From positions 111,307,463 through 111,371,462 of the forward strand of contig NC_134277.1 in NCBI RefSeq assembly GCF_949628215.1: 64,000 nucleotides of DNA. The letters are read 5' to 3'. The notes under the pieces are model-generated. The model was not told the origin of the DNA. It searched no databases and saw nothing but the letters and a program-made list of their open reading frames with translations. The DNA is from Phalacrocorax aristotelis (lineage: Eukaryota; Chordata; Aves; Suliformes; Phalacrocoracidae). The translations under genes were made by a program, and so were the position numbers. Positions 42,886 to 54,646 of the stretch are shown here, piece by piece (the stretch's first letter is position 1; the number at the start of each line of letters is the position of its first letter).

Positions 42886-43012
42886 ACAAAAACTTCCCAG
42901 CTTAGTCATCCTTCATACAGAACGATTTTGTGCCTTTGATCATCTTTGTTGCCCATCTCTGAACTTTTTCCAGCTGCCCTGCATATTTCTTACGATGAGG
43001 GGATCGGGACCT
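42886..43012 (-). mobile_element. Ancient CR1/L3-type LINE fragment
   Basis: A decayed CR1-clade fragment on the minus strand. The best-preserved part on the plus strand is TTTGATCATCTTTGTTGCCC followed by a TTTTTCCAGCTG stretch. On the minus strand it translates to QLEKVQRWATKMIKG, matching the C-terminal reverse-transcriptase segment that reads [14 protein letters not shown] in the younger copy at 43.7 kb. The flanking sequence on both sides fits a diverged L3-type consensus only loosely, so the ends are approximate. Because this stretch is also present inside the younger copy, the two cannot be halves of one element; this is an independent, older insertion lying about 700 bases away. The open frame over 42902-43147 runs beyond the fragment and is not a gene. 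Confidence 0.75.
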
Positions 43013-43712
43013 TCTAAGCTCACTGGAACAGACAAGCTCACACCTAACATCCCAAATTTGTTGCAGTGCCACTTGCGCAGAATCAAAACGCCTGACAGTG
43101 TAGTGAAAAGCAGGCTGCAGGCTGCAGCTGAAGAGCCTGAGCAGCATTACAGAGACAGCAGCCTTTGAAATAACTTAAGCAGGCTCAGTCAGGTCTTCCC
43201 ATCTCATCATCATCCACTGCAGCTGGTACATATGAGAGGTGGCAAGTCCCACCTCAGTGTGGCAGAATCACTGCAGGTCAAGGAACTGCAATGCAGGCAT
43301 GGACACCCTGAGTGTGGACCTTCCTGAGACACCGAGCAGGCATGGCTCTTGCTGCCTTCATCGTGTTTCTGCCAGATCACTTTGGTACCTTAGCCATAGG
43401 ATTAGGAGGCTGGAGAAGGGGCCAGGTTTCCCAGTTCTTCTGTCAAAAGGCAACCCTCACTTGCCAAGCAGAAGAAATAAAAACACAAAGAACTGTTTCC
43501 CTAGAATGCCTATATGTGTTCGTGCAGAGAAGGCAATTGTACCCAAAAGGTTTCATCCCCTAACACTGGAAGCAAGTGTCTTGTAAATAATCAACATGTA
43601 GAGCTTGTGGTGAGGCCATTCAGGCAAAATTTCCCTTCGATTTAGTGGCAGACATGAATGTGAGAGGTCTGGTGGACCTGTGCAAATCCAGAGCCCTCTC
43701 AGTATGCTGGAG
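43013..43712. other. Noncoding spacer between old and young CR1 copies
   Basis: Unique-looking sequence. A 115-codon open frame (43239-43586) has no recognisable domain and begins inside unremarkable sequence, so it is treated as chance. Confidence 0.75.
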
Positions 43713-44851
43713 TCACAGAATCACAGCATGGTAGGGGTTGGAAGGGACCTCTGGAGATCATCTTGTCCAACCCCCCTGCTTGAGCAGGCACACCCAGAGC
43801 AGGGGGCACAGGAACGCATCCAGGCGGGTTTTGAATGTCTCCAGGGAAGGAGACTACACAACCTCCCTGGGCAGCCTGTTCCACTGCTCTGGCACCCTCA
43901 TAGGAAAGAAGTTTTTTCTCATATTGAGGTGGAACTTGCTGTGTTCCAACTTGTGCCCATTGCCCCTTGTCCTGTCGTTGGGCACTATTGAAAAGAGCCT
44001 AGTCCCATCATCCTGACACCCACCCTTTAGATATTTGTAGGTATTGATGAAATCCCCCCTCACTCTTCTCTTCTCTAGGCTGAACAAACCCAAGTCTCTC
44101 AGCCTTTCCTCATAAGGCAGATGCTCCAGTCCCCTGATCATCTTTGTAGCTCTCCGCAGGACTTGCTCAAGCAGTTCCACATCCTTCTCAAACTGGGGAG
44201 CCCAACACTGGACACAGTACTCCAAATGCAGTCTCACCAGGTCACCAGGGCAGAGTAGAGGGGGAGGATAACTTCTCTCGACCTGCTGCCACACTCCTTT
44301 TAATGCAGCCCAGAATATTGTTGGCCTTCTTGGCCCCAAGGGCACAGTGCTGGCTCAGGGTCAGCTTGTTGTCCACCAGCACTCCCAGGTCCTTCTCAAC
44401 AGAGCCGCTTTCTAGTAGTTCAGCCCCCAACCTGTACTGGTGCATGGGGTTGTTCCTCCCCAGGTGCAGGACCTTGCACTTGCTTTTGTTGAATTTCATC
44501 AGGTTCCCCTCAGCCCAGCTCTCCAGCCTGTCCAGGTCTCGCTGAATGGCAGCACAGCCTTCTGGTGTATCACCCACTCCTCCCAGCTTGGTATCATCAG
44601 CAGACTTGCTGAGGGTACACTCTGTCCCTTCATCCAGGTCACTGATGAATATGTTGAACAGGACTGGACCCAGCACAGGCCCCTGGGGAACACCAATAGT
44701 GACAGGCCTCCATCCAGACTCTGCTCCATTGATCACAACCCTCTGAGTTCTGTTGCTGAGCCAGTTCTCTGTCCACCTCACTGTCTACTCATCCAGCCCA
44801 CACTTCCTTAGCTTGCCTGTGAGGATGCTATGAGAGGCAGCGTCAAATGCT
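43713..44851 (-). mobile_element. CR1 LINE, 5'-truncated, 3' end complete
   Basis: CR1 non-LTR retrotransposon inserted on the minus strand. Its 3' end is at 43713, where two adjacent 8-base units (TCACAGAA, TCACAGCA on the plus strand) form the usual CR1 terminal repeat. Reading towards higher coordinates one meets the 3' untranslated region, then the C-terminal half of the CR1 reverse transcriptase. Similarity stops near 44851, so about 1.14 kb remains. The endonuclease, ORF1 and the N-terminal part of the reverse transcriptase are missing, which is the normal outcome of incomplete target-primed reverse transcription. No target-site duplication was seen, as is typical of CR1. The near-intact reading frames suggest a moderately young copy. 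The subfamily cannot be named without a consensus alignment. The family call is very secure. Confidence 0.96.
43758..44851 (-). pseudogene. CR1 reverse transcriptase, C-terminal remnant, disrupted
   Basis: Remnant of the CR1 ORF2 polyprotein, which in intact elements carries an endonuclease and a reverse transcriptase that copies the element's RNA at a nicked target. Two open segments survive (about 44242-44781 and 43854-44345). The first holds the palm motif [13 protein letters not shown], then SADDTKLGG, then [16 protein letters not shown]. The second holds [32 protein letters not shown] and the end [11 protein letters not shown]. Visible damage: a TAG at 44785-44787 where CR1 relatives have Trp; a 1-base deletion near 44285 plus an apparent 8-base duplication near 44240 that together shift the frame; and a TAG at 43854-43856 where relatives have Glu. 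The likely original TGA stop is at 43758-43760. The catalytic box reads SADD instead of the usual FADD, from one T-to-C change at 44603. Certainly non-functional. Confidence 0.93.
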
Positions 44852-45233
44852 GAGTCCCTGGATGTGTGATATAAGGTTGTTCTGTGTCTGCCTGCCCGCA
44901 GACCAGTAGCTGAAGAGGTGGGAGAGTAGACTCTCCCTCAAGTAAAACAGTGGGCATCTTTAACCTAGGCAGCCTCAGAAGCTCTGTTCAAAGCTGTGTG
45001 GGTTGAAGCAACCCAAAAGCCTTAAATAACAGTTTTGAGAGAAGCGCTCTGGGAGGCTTTGCTTTGTTCTTTCCTGTGCACTTCACTGATATGTTTACTT
45101 TGTGAATATTTTTTTCAGCAGTGAACAGATAGCCCCTTGCTGCTCACCACAAAGGTATTATTATTACCTCAACTAAAATCTCCTTTGTAAAAAAGTAAGC
45201 CAGTGTTTGTTTTGATTCTAGATAGGTAACCTT

Positions 45234-45390
45234 GAAAAACACAAAAACACAGTAATACAGTGAGGAAAAAAGGAGGAAGAAGGAAGAAAGCAGAAAGAAC
45301 AAACAAGAAAAAATAAAAGAGAAAAAAGATTAAAAGAAAAAAAGAACAAATAGAACAGGGAAAAGAAAAAAGAAAAGAGCAAAAAGACAG
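45234..45390 (+). repeat. A/G-rich low-complexity patch
   Basis: About 155 bases composed almost entirely of A with scattered G and a few C or T (GAAAAA, AGGAAGAAGG, AAAAGAAAAAG units). It has no fixed repeat unit. It explains the Phe/Leu/Ser-rich minus-strand open frame at 45169-45393, which is not a gene. Confidence 0.9.
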
Positions 45391-47310
45391 CAACCCAACA
45401 GGTTCAAAACCACTGAATATGCATGTTCAGGTATCTGCTTGAAAAACACACTAGAGTTACAAAGCTATGGTACCTTCATTCACTGCATTGCAAAGTAAAA
45501 TGGCTCAGCTTGAATAATTTTGATTCTTGATAGCCAGGTGATTATTTCATGAAAGGTGCTAACACCCTATCTGCCCACAGTGTAATGATCAAATAGGTGA
45601 GGTGAGGAAAGCAAGACTGGTCATCCACCCCGATAAAGCCAAGGAATTCTAGATTGCATCGGCTGAGAATCCATTTTCCTTTGGATTATGGCTTTTCCTA
45701 AGTCTTAAGGGTAATACACACCTTTTAAAAACAAAAGCAGACTCAATTAAAAGTATGTGATATACAGTGTTCAGATTCCAAGGTTAGAAAAACACATTTT
45801 AAAAGCACAACATTATTATAATTTACTATTATAGAGTATCAGCCAAGGAAAATATTTCTGTCTTCAGAAAAATCTGAAATTCCCAGTAGGGTGGGACACA
45901 TCTGACATTCCTAGTGGTTTTCTGTCTTGTTTGGAGCACCATGTGATTCACAGCTAAAGGGCAGACATGCTTGCTACTGAAGAATTGCAGTCACCTCGGA
46001 GAAATGCGTGGCATAGAGCATTTCATAGTTCACCTGGAACAGAAATGCATAGGCAAACAAAAGAAGGGAGAAGAGGTAATTTACTCTGGATTATACCTAT
46101 TGGTGTGATGTCATTGTTACTTGTTAAGCTCACTTTGTACTGAAGCCTTTGCACCATATTGGTAACAACGCAGTATTAAATATGGCAAGGCAGCTGCACC
46201 ATTCTTTTATGTCAAAGAACCAAAATAATGGGACTTGCATTAACTATGGTCTCACAATTCTGCAATAAGATATACTTTTTACTGCTCCAAAGCCAGGAAG
46301 ACTTTATTTTTTGATCTTTCACGAAAACTACAGTGATAAGCAAGCACCCATACTAGGGAAGGAAAATAGAGCTGATTGTATAAAGCTTTCATCCTTTTCA
46401 TCACACACATGTCGTCCTTCTTCTTCCCCCAGAGTCTGGTGGGCTGCCAGGAGCCGTGAAATCTCTGAGCCTGGGTGCAGGAGAATAAATGGATCATGAG
46501 GAAGCGACTGAGAAAGGAAGCTACAGTGATTATTACATGAGTTAAGAAAGATACAGCCATGGGCTTTCCAACAGGTCCTTTTCCTCCTCCATTGCTACCC
46601 ATGCATTCCATCACACAAAAGCCTGATCTTTCAAAATTTGGGGCCTACCAACACTTGAATCTGTTTCCACTTTAACATCTTGGAGGCAAGCATGAAACAA
46701 ACACAAGGCCAGAGATTCATTATGTGCATGAAGTCCAGTAATGTGATCCTCTCCAGTAATATGATTTGGTTCTTTTACAGTGAGGAGATTTCATACCTTC
46801 ACCTCATCCTGCAAAAGGTATGAATGACAGCCTGTTGTCAAGGTCTTAATCTCTAGCAACCCATATCAAATGTAATGTGGCTATACACTTGATTCCAAGG
46901 CCACACAGGAAGCTGTGCAAAAAATAGGTATCTGACAACTCCAAAATGCTAAACAAAGAAACCATCCCATGCTGCAAATTTTTTGGCTATGATTATACTG
47001 GTGGAACTAGGATAGTGATGATCAACTGCCAAAATTACCCTGTATGCTTTTCCTCTACTGAGAAAAATACATAATAATCCATAAGACCATTGTTCAATCA
47101 GTATAAATCACAAACAAACGAGGCACTTTTTGCTGTTCAAGTAACATGAAAGGGGAGTCAAGGGTGTTTTCTTCCCTTTCTCATATGTATGAAGTGAGTA
47201 TTTAATGGATCAGCTCATAGTCTGAAGAGTCCAAAGCATCTCCTCTAAGGAACTCAGCATCTTCACCTTTAGAAAGCTTTGGTGAGGCATTGAGGCATCT
47301 TCTGTTTCTG

Positions 47311-47366
47311 TTAAAGTCTATGGGAAATTTGCACTTGACTTCAGACTGAAGCAGAAGTTGATCCTT
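47311..47366 (+). repeat. Dispersed degenerate repeat motif (TGACTTCA type)
   Basis: TTAAAGTCTATGGGAAATTT, then GCACTTGACTTCAGACTGAA, then GCAGAAGTTGATCC. The AAGTC...GACTT pair forms the imperfect inverted arrangement typical of this motif. Confidence 0.4.
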
Positions 47367-47840
47367 AGTGTATAATTCACAGAAATTTAGAGAATACTAA
47401 GAAGTAATGGGGAAAGAGCATGAGCACTAAGAAAACAAAGAGAATTATTATTTTATTTTTAGCTCTTTTTTAAATTAGAAGTCCATTAAGCAAGCAGAGT
47501 AAAATGTCAGATACTGGAGCCAGAGCAAAGACAAGCAATAAAAACAGGTGGTATTTTGACCGTTTGATACCTCATATGATATATTCTGACTATCATCGTA
47601 TTTACAGGTTGTTTCTGTATGTGAACATGGAAAGGCAAAGTGCGTAACTGATTCTCACTTGTCCCCTACAAGGCGAGCTGTTCAAGATGGATGGAGAAAC
47701 ATAATATTCTCAATGACACAATGAAAAAACAACCTTTTCCTTTCTTAGTGTTGGGCCTGTACAAAGAGTTAATTGATGTCATGTGTTGCCTCATAGAAAG
47801 CCTGGCAACTGCACAGCTTCATGCAGTTTGTGAAGTAAGC

Positions 47841-47930
47841 ACCACCATCAAAATTTCACAGAAAGGGAAATGGAGGCAAAGACAGCAAGTGTCTGGTCCT
47901 AAATCACTCAGCGTGTCAGTGTCAAGTGCA
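47841..47930 (+). repeat. MIR-like ancient SINE remnant
   Basis: The plus strand shows ATTTCACAGAAAGGGAAATG, GAGGCAAAGACAG, GTGTCTGGTCCTAAATCACT and CAGCGTGTCAGTGTC, which line up in order with the MIR core (TTTTACAGATGGGGAAACTG, AGGCACAGAGAG, CTTGCCCAAGGTCACAC, AGCAAGTCAGTGGC). Divergence is high and the ends are indistinct. Confidence 0.55.
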
Positions 47931-49324
47931 TGACTGGGGACATGGTAACAACCCCCCAAGGCCTGAGCCAGCCTCACGCTGCTCTTCCAGGAATCCCCTT
48001 TCCACACAAGCCAGCTGGCTGAGAGACCAAGGCAGCAGAGCTGCAAATAATAAACAAACCAGGAGGGATGGGACCAAGCTTCCAATGGCAAATACCTCCA
48101 GGATTTCAGCTCTTGTCAGCAAGCATATATCCCAACACAGACATTACTGTCAGCAATAATATAATGTTATTGTCTCTGATCCCCACTGGAAAGAAGAGTG
48201 TATAGGAAAACCAGTTTAATGGGCAGTGATGATTAACTTTGTCATGCCTGAACCCCCTCCTCTGCATGGCCCAGTGCTACCTCTCCATCCTTCTCCTGCT
48301 GCTCCCTGGATAGTCATAGCTCATGTGGCAGCAACAGTGGGGGAGAGGGGAAGATCTCAGGTCCTGACATGTTGTTACTCATCACCTGTGAGCCAGAGGG
48401 TTGCAATCACTGTTACTAGCTCTGTGCTGTCAAGATGTGATTTAATAGATAATAGTTGGGAGAGCTGAAAATAAAAATAGAGTAAGTTCTTTAACTTTAT
48501 CTAACCTCTCTAACTTACCATTGCATTTCTTTATGTCCTGAAAGTGTACAACAGGAATTTTTAACCCTGAGATGAAAAGTAGTTCCTTGGTTTGCATAGG
48601 ATACTTTAACTTCTGGAGGTTTTTTGATTGGTTGGTTGGTTTTTATGGTGTTTTGTTGATTTTTTTTTTTTACGATAGTGGTCATGGTGCCTGAGCCCTG
48701 CTAGAACATTTACTCTGGCTTCTTACTAGCCAGTGATGCTGTCAGGCTGTACCATCCTTATATAAAGTACATAAATGATGAGTCAAACAGTTGCATTTCA
48801 ATCCATTATCATTAAAATAGTGGGTCTGGAGAAGCAGGAATCAGACCTTCTATTTATGCTTTTTACTTCATTTGATACACAAGAACCCATACACAGGTCT
48901 TATATAGACATGAAGTAGATAAGAATAATAATTCAATTCCACCTCTTCCCAAAAAGTGACCTAATTTACTTCTCTTTCCACCTTTAACAGGGAAACAATA
49001 TATCCAAACTGGAAAAGCAGTTCAACAAATACTGACTCGACATGGAAAGACTAACCTGTATTCTCCTACCCAAGGGCCAGTGAAAATTTCACATCCTGGA
49101 GGCTAAGAAGCTTCAGACAAAGGGAAAAAGCTGGAGGTTTGGTTCCATTCCCAGCCAAGCAGCCCCACCTCTCCTGAGCCAGGACATCTCTGGTTTGGGA
49201 TCGTTCCTGGCCACACTGGATAAAAGAGAGAGATCAGGCTCTCAGAAATGTTTCCTAAGCCGTGTTCACCTTTGGGAGAAAATCGGTGCCTAACATTGTC
49301 TCGGGTGGCTTGAGCCAAAGCTTT

Positions 49325-49376
49325 TTGAAGTCAGTGGAAAGATTCCTGCTGACCTTAGTGCTTTTTGGGCTGCAAC
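49325..49376 (+). repeat. Dispersed degenerate repeat motif (TGACTTCA type)
   Basis: TTGAAGTCAGTGGAAAGATT, CCTGCTGACCTTAGTGC, TTTTTGGGCTGC. It has the same inverted GAAGTCARTGG...YTGACYTTARTG arrangement as the 47.3 kb copy. Confidence 0.45.
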
Positions 49377-52340
49377 TCCATGTAAAGTGTGGAGCACTTT
49401 GACCATGGTTGTTACTTGGGAAGTGGGATGTCATATTTTGCATCAAATTCGGGTTTAGGCTACACCCCACACAGAACATATTGCAATAGTTAGCTAGTAT
49501 TTACTGGGGGAGGATCACACCAGCTAGTGTTGCACTGGAAAGAACATGCAAAGTCGTAAAACAGTTCTATTATACAAGTGTCCCACAGCGACGAGGAGTC
49601 CAGTAAGGCCTGAAAGAAAGATACCAACAATCATAAAGGGCAGGTATAACTTTGCATCAGTTGTCTACACCTCCTTCTCTTCTACTCCTTGCTAGCTGAC
49701 AGAGTAGGCCAGGTCACCAGAAGGCTGGACTTCCAGCATCCTCCTACACATCATTATATCCCAATCACACTCAAACTTGTAGTATCCTGCATGAAAAAAA
49801 AAGTGACTAGCCACCCAAACAACCGAATAATCTTGCCCCTCCAAATATCAGACAAACACAACAGTGCCATTTCCAAGCGTGCCTTATACAGGTGGCACTT
49901 TCTCTTTCTCTTAATTGTATTATCCTTACCATTCATTATCCAGTGGTATTTAGCTCTCTGAAAAGCCTGTTTCTACATCTGTCACTAGAGACCTGTGTCT
50001 GCACACCTGCATAAATATTGGCACGTTCAAACCCTTCTGCTGTAAATCTCTTGGGGCTGATATGTTAAGATTTATTCCAACCCCACTGATGTGTTCAGAA
50101 ATTATGCCATCTGAATTAATGCCTTCACATTAAAGCAGTGGTGACATGACAGCAAATTCAGGCCTCTGACTCTTTTAAAGTATCCATGATACTTTATATC
50201 CATGTGCAGTGTAGCTAAAATGAAGAGATAAAGAGTCCATAGGAGCAACGAAGTAAGTTTCATAGAACTATTTCCTCCTTCAGGTCCTTGAAAATCATTG
50301 TGTGTCATTACTGGAGTTGTTCAAGGAAGGCTAGCATGAATGCTAGTGGAAAGTGTGTTAAGAAACAAAAGACATAGATTTTAACTAGCTGTCTCCTGAA
50401 GGAGTAAAACACCCCTAAGTTGCAACATAAGCAAAAATGGAGAACAGGCCTGAGGTTTTACAGGAAGAAAAGCAATCTGGAAGAGAAGGAGGGAGAACAA
50501 GTCTTGCCTGCTAGCGATAACAGTTTTAATAGAGGTGCAGCATTAGATCTTCTGGGGAACTTCTTGGCCCCCTTATTTTATTACTAATTGTGTTTTGAAA
50601 CAGCCATTTATAGAAGAGATCCACACTGCACATTGTCAATTACTAACATATGTCCCACACTTGGCAAACAAGGCAACTTGGGAATGACATTTTGTGAATA
50701 ATCAACACCATCACCAAAAAGTGCCTACGTCTCTGCTTTGGGCTTTATAATACATTTTTCCCCAAACAAGATAGCTTTCTCACGACAGTGCCAAATGGAA
50801 CATATTAAGCTTTAATGATGGCTGAGAACATCGTGCACCGGAGATGCAGGGACAGGGCTGTGAGAGCGCGTCTCGGACCTTAGGACAAACAGCTGCCTGT
50901 GTAACCAGCCACAGACGCTGCTCCACACAAAGGGGCCTCAGGGCATTGCTACAGTACAAATAATGCACTGAAACAGCAAGCTTTGGCAAACCAAATCTGA
51001 GGTTTTGCAAAGATCTGGGAGTCCATCACAAAACACTCAGCAAGATGCAATCCTCAGAGCAAGCAGCAAAAACTGCAGACAACAAGGATAAGATAGGACA
51101 CAGAAATGGTCAGCTTATTGCAATAATATGTATGGTCCACTAAAGAATCCCAAACAGACAGACGAGTGTTGCATACACATGTGGTATGTGTCTGAGGCAG
51201 GAAACAAGTGAGGAAACACATTCGAAATATCTGCCTAGCTTTTCCGTCAAAATAAACATGCCGATATAGATGGGCACTACGCTGATATAGAGAGGACAGG
51301 AGCTGTGCAGCCCTGTGGTCCCACTGCCTACTCTGAAAATCAGAGCAGTGCAGCAGGTAGTGCCAATGCAGGATACACTCTGACCACTAACTTCTGCCCA
51401 CCTGTTCCCAGCAAAGCCACCCTCAAGCCCATGGTACTTTGATGGGATTTTTCCAGTAGCCAAGGGCTGTAGATAGACCTCTCATCTGTATAACTCTCAT
51501 TGGTACAAAGAAGAACACGAGTGTGAAAAATGTGGCCCGGCTATAATCAAACCACTCATTTCAGGGTTAGCTGGTGGAGAGCCTGGGACAGCTACTCTGG
51601 AGCAGGAAATACTCCAGATTATGTGATTTACGTTTGGCCTTATCAGGCATTTCACTGATATTTCATTCATCAAAGCCCAACAGGATGGCCAAGTATCTGC
51701 CAGACTGTGAAGTCCCACTGTGAGAAAGCACATAGCTTGGAGAAGGGGTTAGCTCCATGGGAGCAGCATGCAGGCATGTTGAGTACTGTCACTCATGGGG
51801 AGGAGAAGCACAGATTTCAGGTGTTTGGGAAACAGTGAATACGGTGATAATGATGAACATTTACCTCAAGTGCTAAGGGTTATGGTTGGGCTTTACCTCA
51901 TTTAATTTTTAGGCTTCCAAAAGTTGGCTTTCTAGTCCACATTCATTGTTCAGGCTCTCTCTATAGAAACTCCTAGAGGGTGATTCAGCTTTGAGAGCTC
52001 AGACTGCCCAGCTCTCTCCAGGGACTCTAAGAAAACTCAGACAAATGCCTCTGGGTGTTTTTTCACAGCTCTTGCATGTGGAAGAAGGCAGGTCTGGTCT
52101 GTCTTTTCCTTCTCTCATGCTCTTCCACCCTTTCAGGGAACCTCCTGGTGCTGCCCCAACCTCCCCTGGGGCAGCTCCGTGCTTATTAGACACTTTCCTG
52201 AGCCTGTTTTAGTCTTTTGCTGGGTTAGTCATCTGCCAAATTTTTTAATTAAATCATCTGAAGTAGGGTCCCATGAGTTCGCGTGAAGAAAGCAGTGGGA
52301 GCTGACAGCTAGGAGACAGCAAGGGAGGTGAGAGATGATT

Positions 52341-52366
52341 GGGGGTGGTGGGGTGGTGGGAAGGGG
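52341..52366 (+). repeat. G-quadruplex candidate, strict pattern
   Basis: Four G runs (5, 4, 3 and 4) with loops TGGT, TGGT and AA, fitting the standard G3+N1-7 rule. No promoter or transcript start is visible nearby. Confidence 0.85.
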
Positions 52367-54193
52367 CTCTATTCCAGTGGCAATGGGATGCCAAAATGGC
52401 TCACTGCTTCCCATGGGGCTGCAGCCCCAAAAAGGACACCTATCTCCAAGACAGTGAATGGTAGATAACATGAATCCCAGCCTTTGGTAGGGAAAGAGAA
52501 AGACCAACACTGAAAATGAAGTTGTGACACTTTCATCCTCTGTTTAATCCTGTAATTATCATAGACTGTACACTTGCCTTGAGGATGTAAGCCAGTGACG
52601 GTATTGATGAAATACACAGCTACCAGGTCCCTCAGCAGTGACCTCCATGGAGAGGAACAGACACTCAGCAGCAACCCTACATGTCATGAGGGAAACCTTG
52701 CCCCCAGTAGTCACATGTACCACAGCCCTTTTCAGCCTTTATACAAGTGGACTCATTCTCCCCCTGTCTCTCACATCCTTCTTGCTGCTTCAGAGACACT
52801 TGTTTTAGGCTGTTTTGGTTTTAGGTGTACATCAGCAATCTTTTACCTGAGAGAAGAGCAGACTGATGAGTCCTCGCTCAGTGACAGTGGTCCCATGAAG
52901 AATGGCTGAGCAGGTCCCAGTGCTGAAACAGGGGCTCATTCTGGTTGGAAAGAAACAGTCTTGGCTTTTAAAAAGTAATTGATTCCTACCAGATTGCATC
53001 CTGTGGTTAAGGGTGAGCTCCTGGCACACACCATCCCTCCTGCTGGGGATGGGGATCCTGCGGTGACTTTCCCACACAGACCTTGAGCCCATGGACCAAT
53101 TATTTCCACAGAGCAAAGTGAATGGCACATTTCACTAATGCAGTATTTCACTGTGTTATATGTCTCCCAAAATAATTTTCAAAGAGAAAAAGTATATTCC
53201 TCTGAAAAGTTCAGGATTCACAAATGACTTCAGTTCCCACAGATTTAAATAAAAATAGCACTCCCTCTTCTAAAGCTTCTCTGTTTTTGTATGAAATGAG
53301 GGCCCTCCACCCTTGCTCATGTGAGGACTGCTGGTAGCTTAAAAGGTCTTGCTTTGGTGGGAAGAAGATGGACCATGATCAAAGGACCACAGACTGAAGC
53401 ACTGCTGAAATCTACTTAGTCAAAATATGTTGAATTCATTTCCTCCAGCCACCCCTTTAAATCACTTGCTTTCCTATTTTATCAAGATTCCCAATAGTTC
53501 AAAACCAGAAAGATCCCTGTAGACACTCAATTTATTTCACACTGTTTTCAGCTGTTTTCTCTCCATTTCCTGGTCTGTGCCTCCTCCTTTGAGCTTTTAT
53601 TCCTCCTCTCTGGAAGCACACTGTTTCCACCACTGCTGTAGGTATAGCTCTTCATATCTAAATCTATTCTCCTTTTTACACCACGTAAAAGTTGCACATA
53701 AACTGCAGAAAAAAACAGAGGGGTGGAAAACCTGGTACTGTGCATGGCATCAAAGGGCTTTGAGAGCAAAGCTCAAAGGACAATTCTTAATAATCCACCT
53801 GTGACCATTTTTCTAAATTCTTATACACTCTGGTGTGAAATTACTGTGTTTTATTGTGTTACACTTAACACTTCAACTCTGGCCTTTGGTATTAATGAGA
53901 ATGTCCTTCAACTATAGCTGCTTTTTGCTCCTTTTCTTTGATTCATTAGTTGTTTACTGCAGGCTATTAACAACCCTAGAACTAGCTTTAATCCACAGCC
54001 AGAGTCTTTAAATATAATACATCATCAACAGGTAATTATTCACTTTGAAGTTTTTCCTCCTTTTTATTTAGCCCTGTGAGTTGATATCTGGAGCTTTAAA
54101 GTATGGTAACAGAGTACTTCCATCAAAGCACCAAAATTAGTGATGCAAATGTCAAGAAGTTAATTTGTGTTCTTTAAACACAAGGATGGTCAG

Positions 54194-54288
54194 TCTTCCT
54201 TCTCTCTTTCTTTTCTTTTCTTTTCTTTTCTTTTCTTTTCTTTTCTTTTCTTTTCTTTTCTTTTCTTTTCTTTTCTTTTCTTTTCTTT

Positions 54289-54376
<88 letters not shown>

Positions 54377-54646
54377 TCCTTCTTTCTTTCTTTCCTTCTT
54401 TCCTTCTTTCCTTCTTTCCTTCTTTCTTTCCCTCTTTCCTTCTTTCCTTCTTTCCCTCTTTCCCTCTTTCCCTCTTTCCTTCTTTCTTTCCTTCTTTCTT
54501 TCCTTCTTTCTTTCCTTCTTTCTTTCCTTCTTTCCTTCTTTCCTTCTTTCTTTCCCTCTTTCCCTCTTTCCCTCTTTCCCTCTTTCTTTCCCTCTTTCTT
54601 TCCCTCTTTTCCTCTTTCTCTCCCTCTTTCTTTCCCTCTTTCTTTT
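54194..54646 (+). repeat. 453-base pure polypyrimidine microsatellite, (TTTTC)n/(TTTC)n
   Basis: An unbroken run of T and C with no purine. It is ordered in phases: a short lead-in, about 16 units of TTTTC (54211-54290), about 22 units of TTTC (54291-54378), then a 3' part in which TTTC is interspersed with CCTTC and CCCTC variants up to 54646. It is followed by a short CT-rich stretch (CTCTCTCTC). The complementary strand is a pure purine (GAAA)n tract. Such mirror-symmetric homopurine-homopyrimidine tracts can form triplex (H-DNA) structures and expand or contract readily. Long open frames on both strands here (173-194 codons of Phe/Leu/Ser or Lys/Glu/Arg) exist only because the repeat lacks stop codons. 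Confidence 0.97.

Larger units (their letters stand above)
44852..54193. other. Noncoding, unique-looking sequence, no gene recognised
   Basis: Apart from the low-complexity patch at 45234, the dispersed motifs at 47311 and 49325, the MIR-like remnant at 47841 and the G-quadruplex candidate at 52341, no feature could be supported. A short GGTT run (48625-48645) followed by T-rich sequence is the only other simple-sequence stretch noted. Confidence 0.8.
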
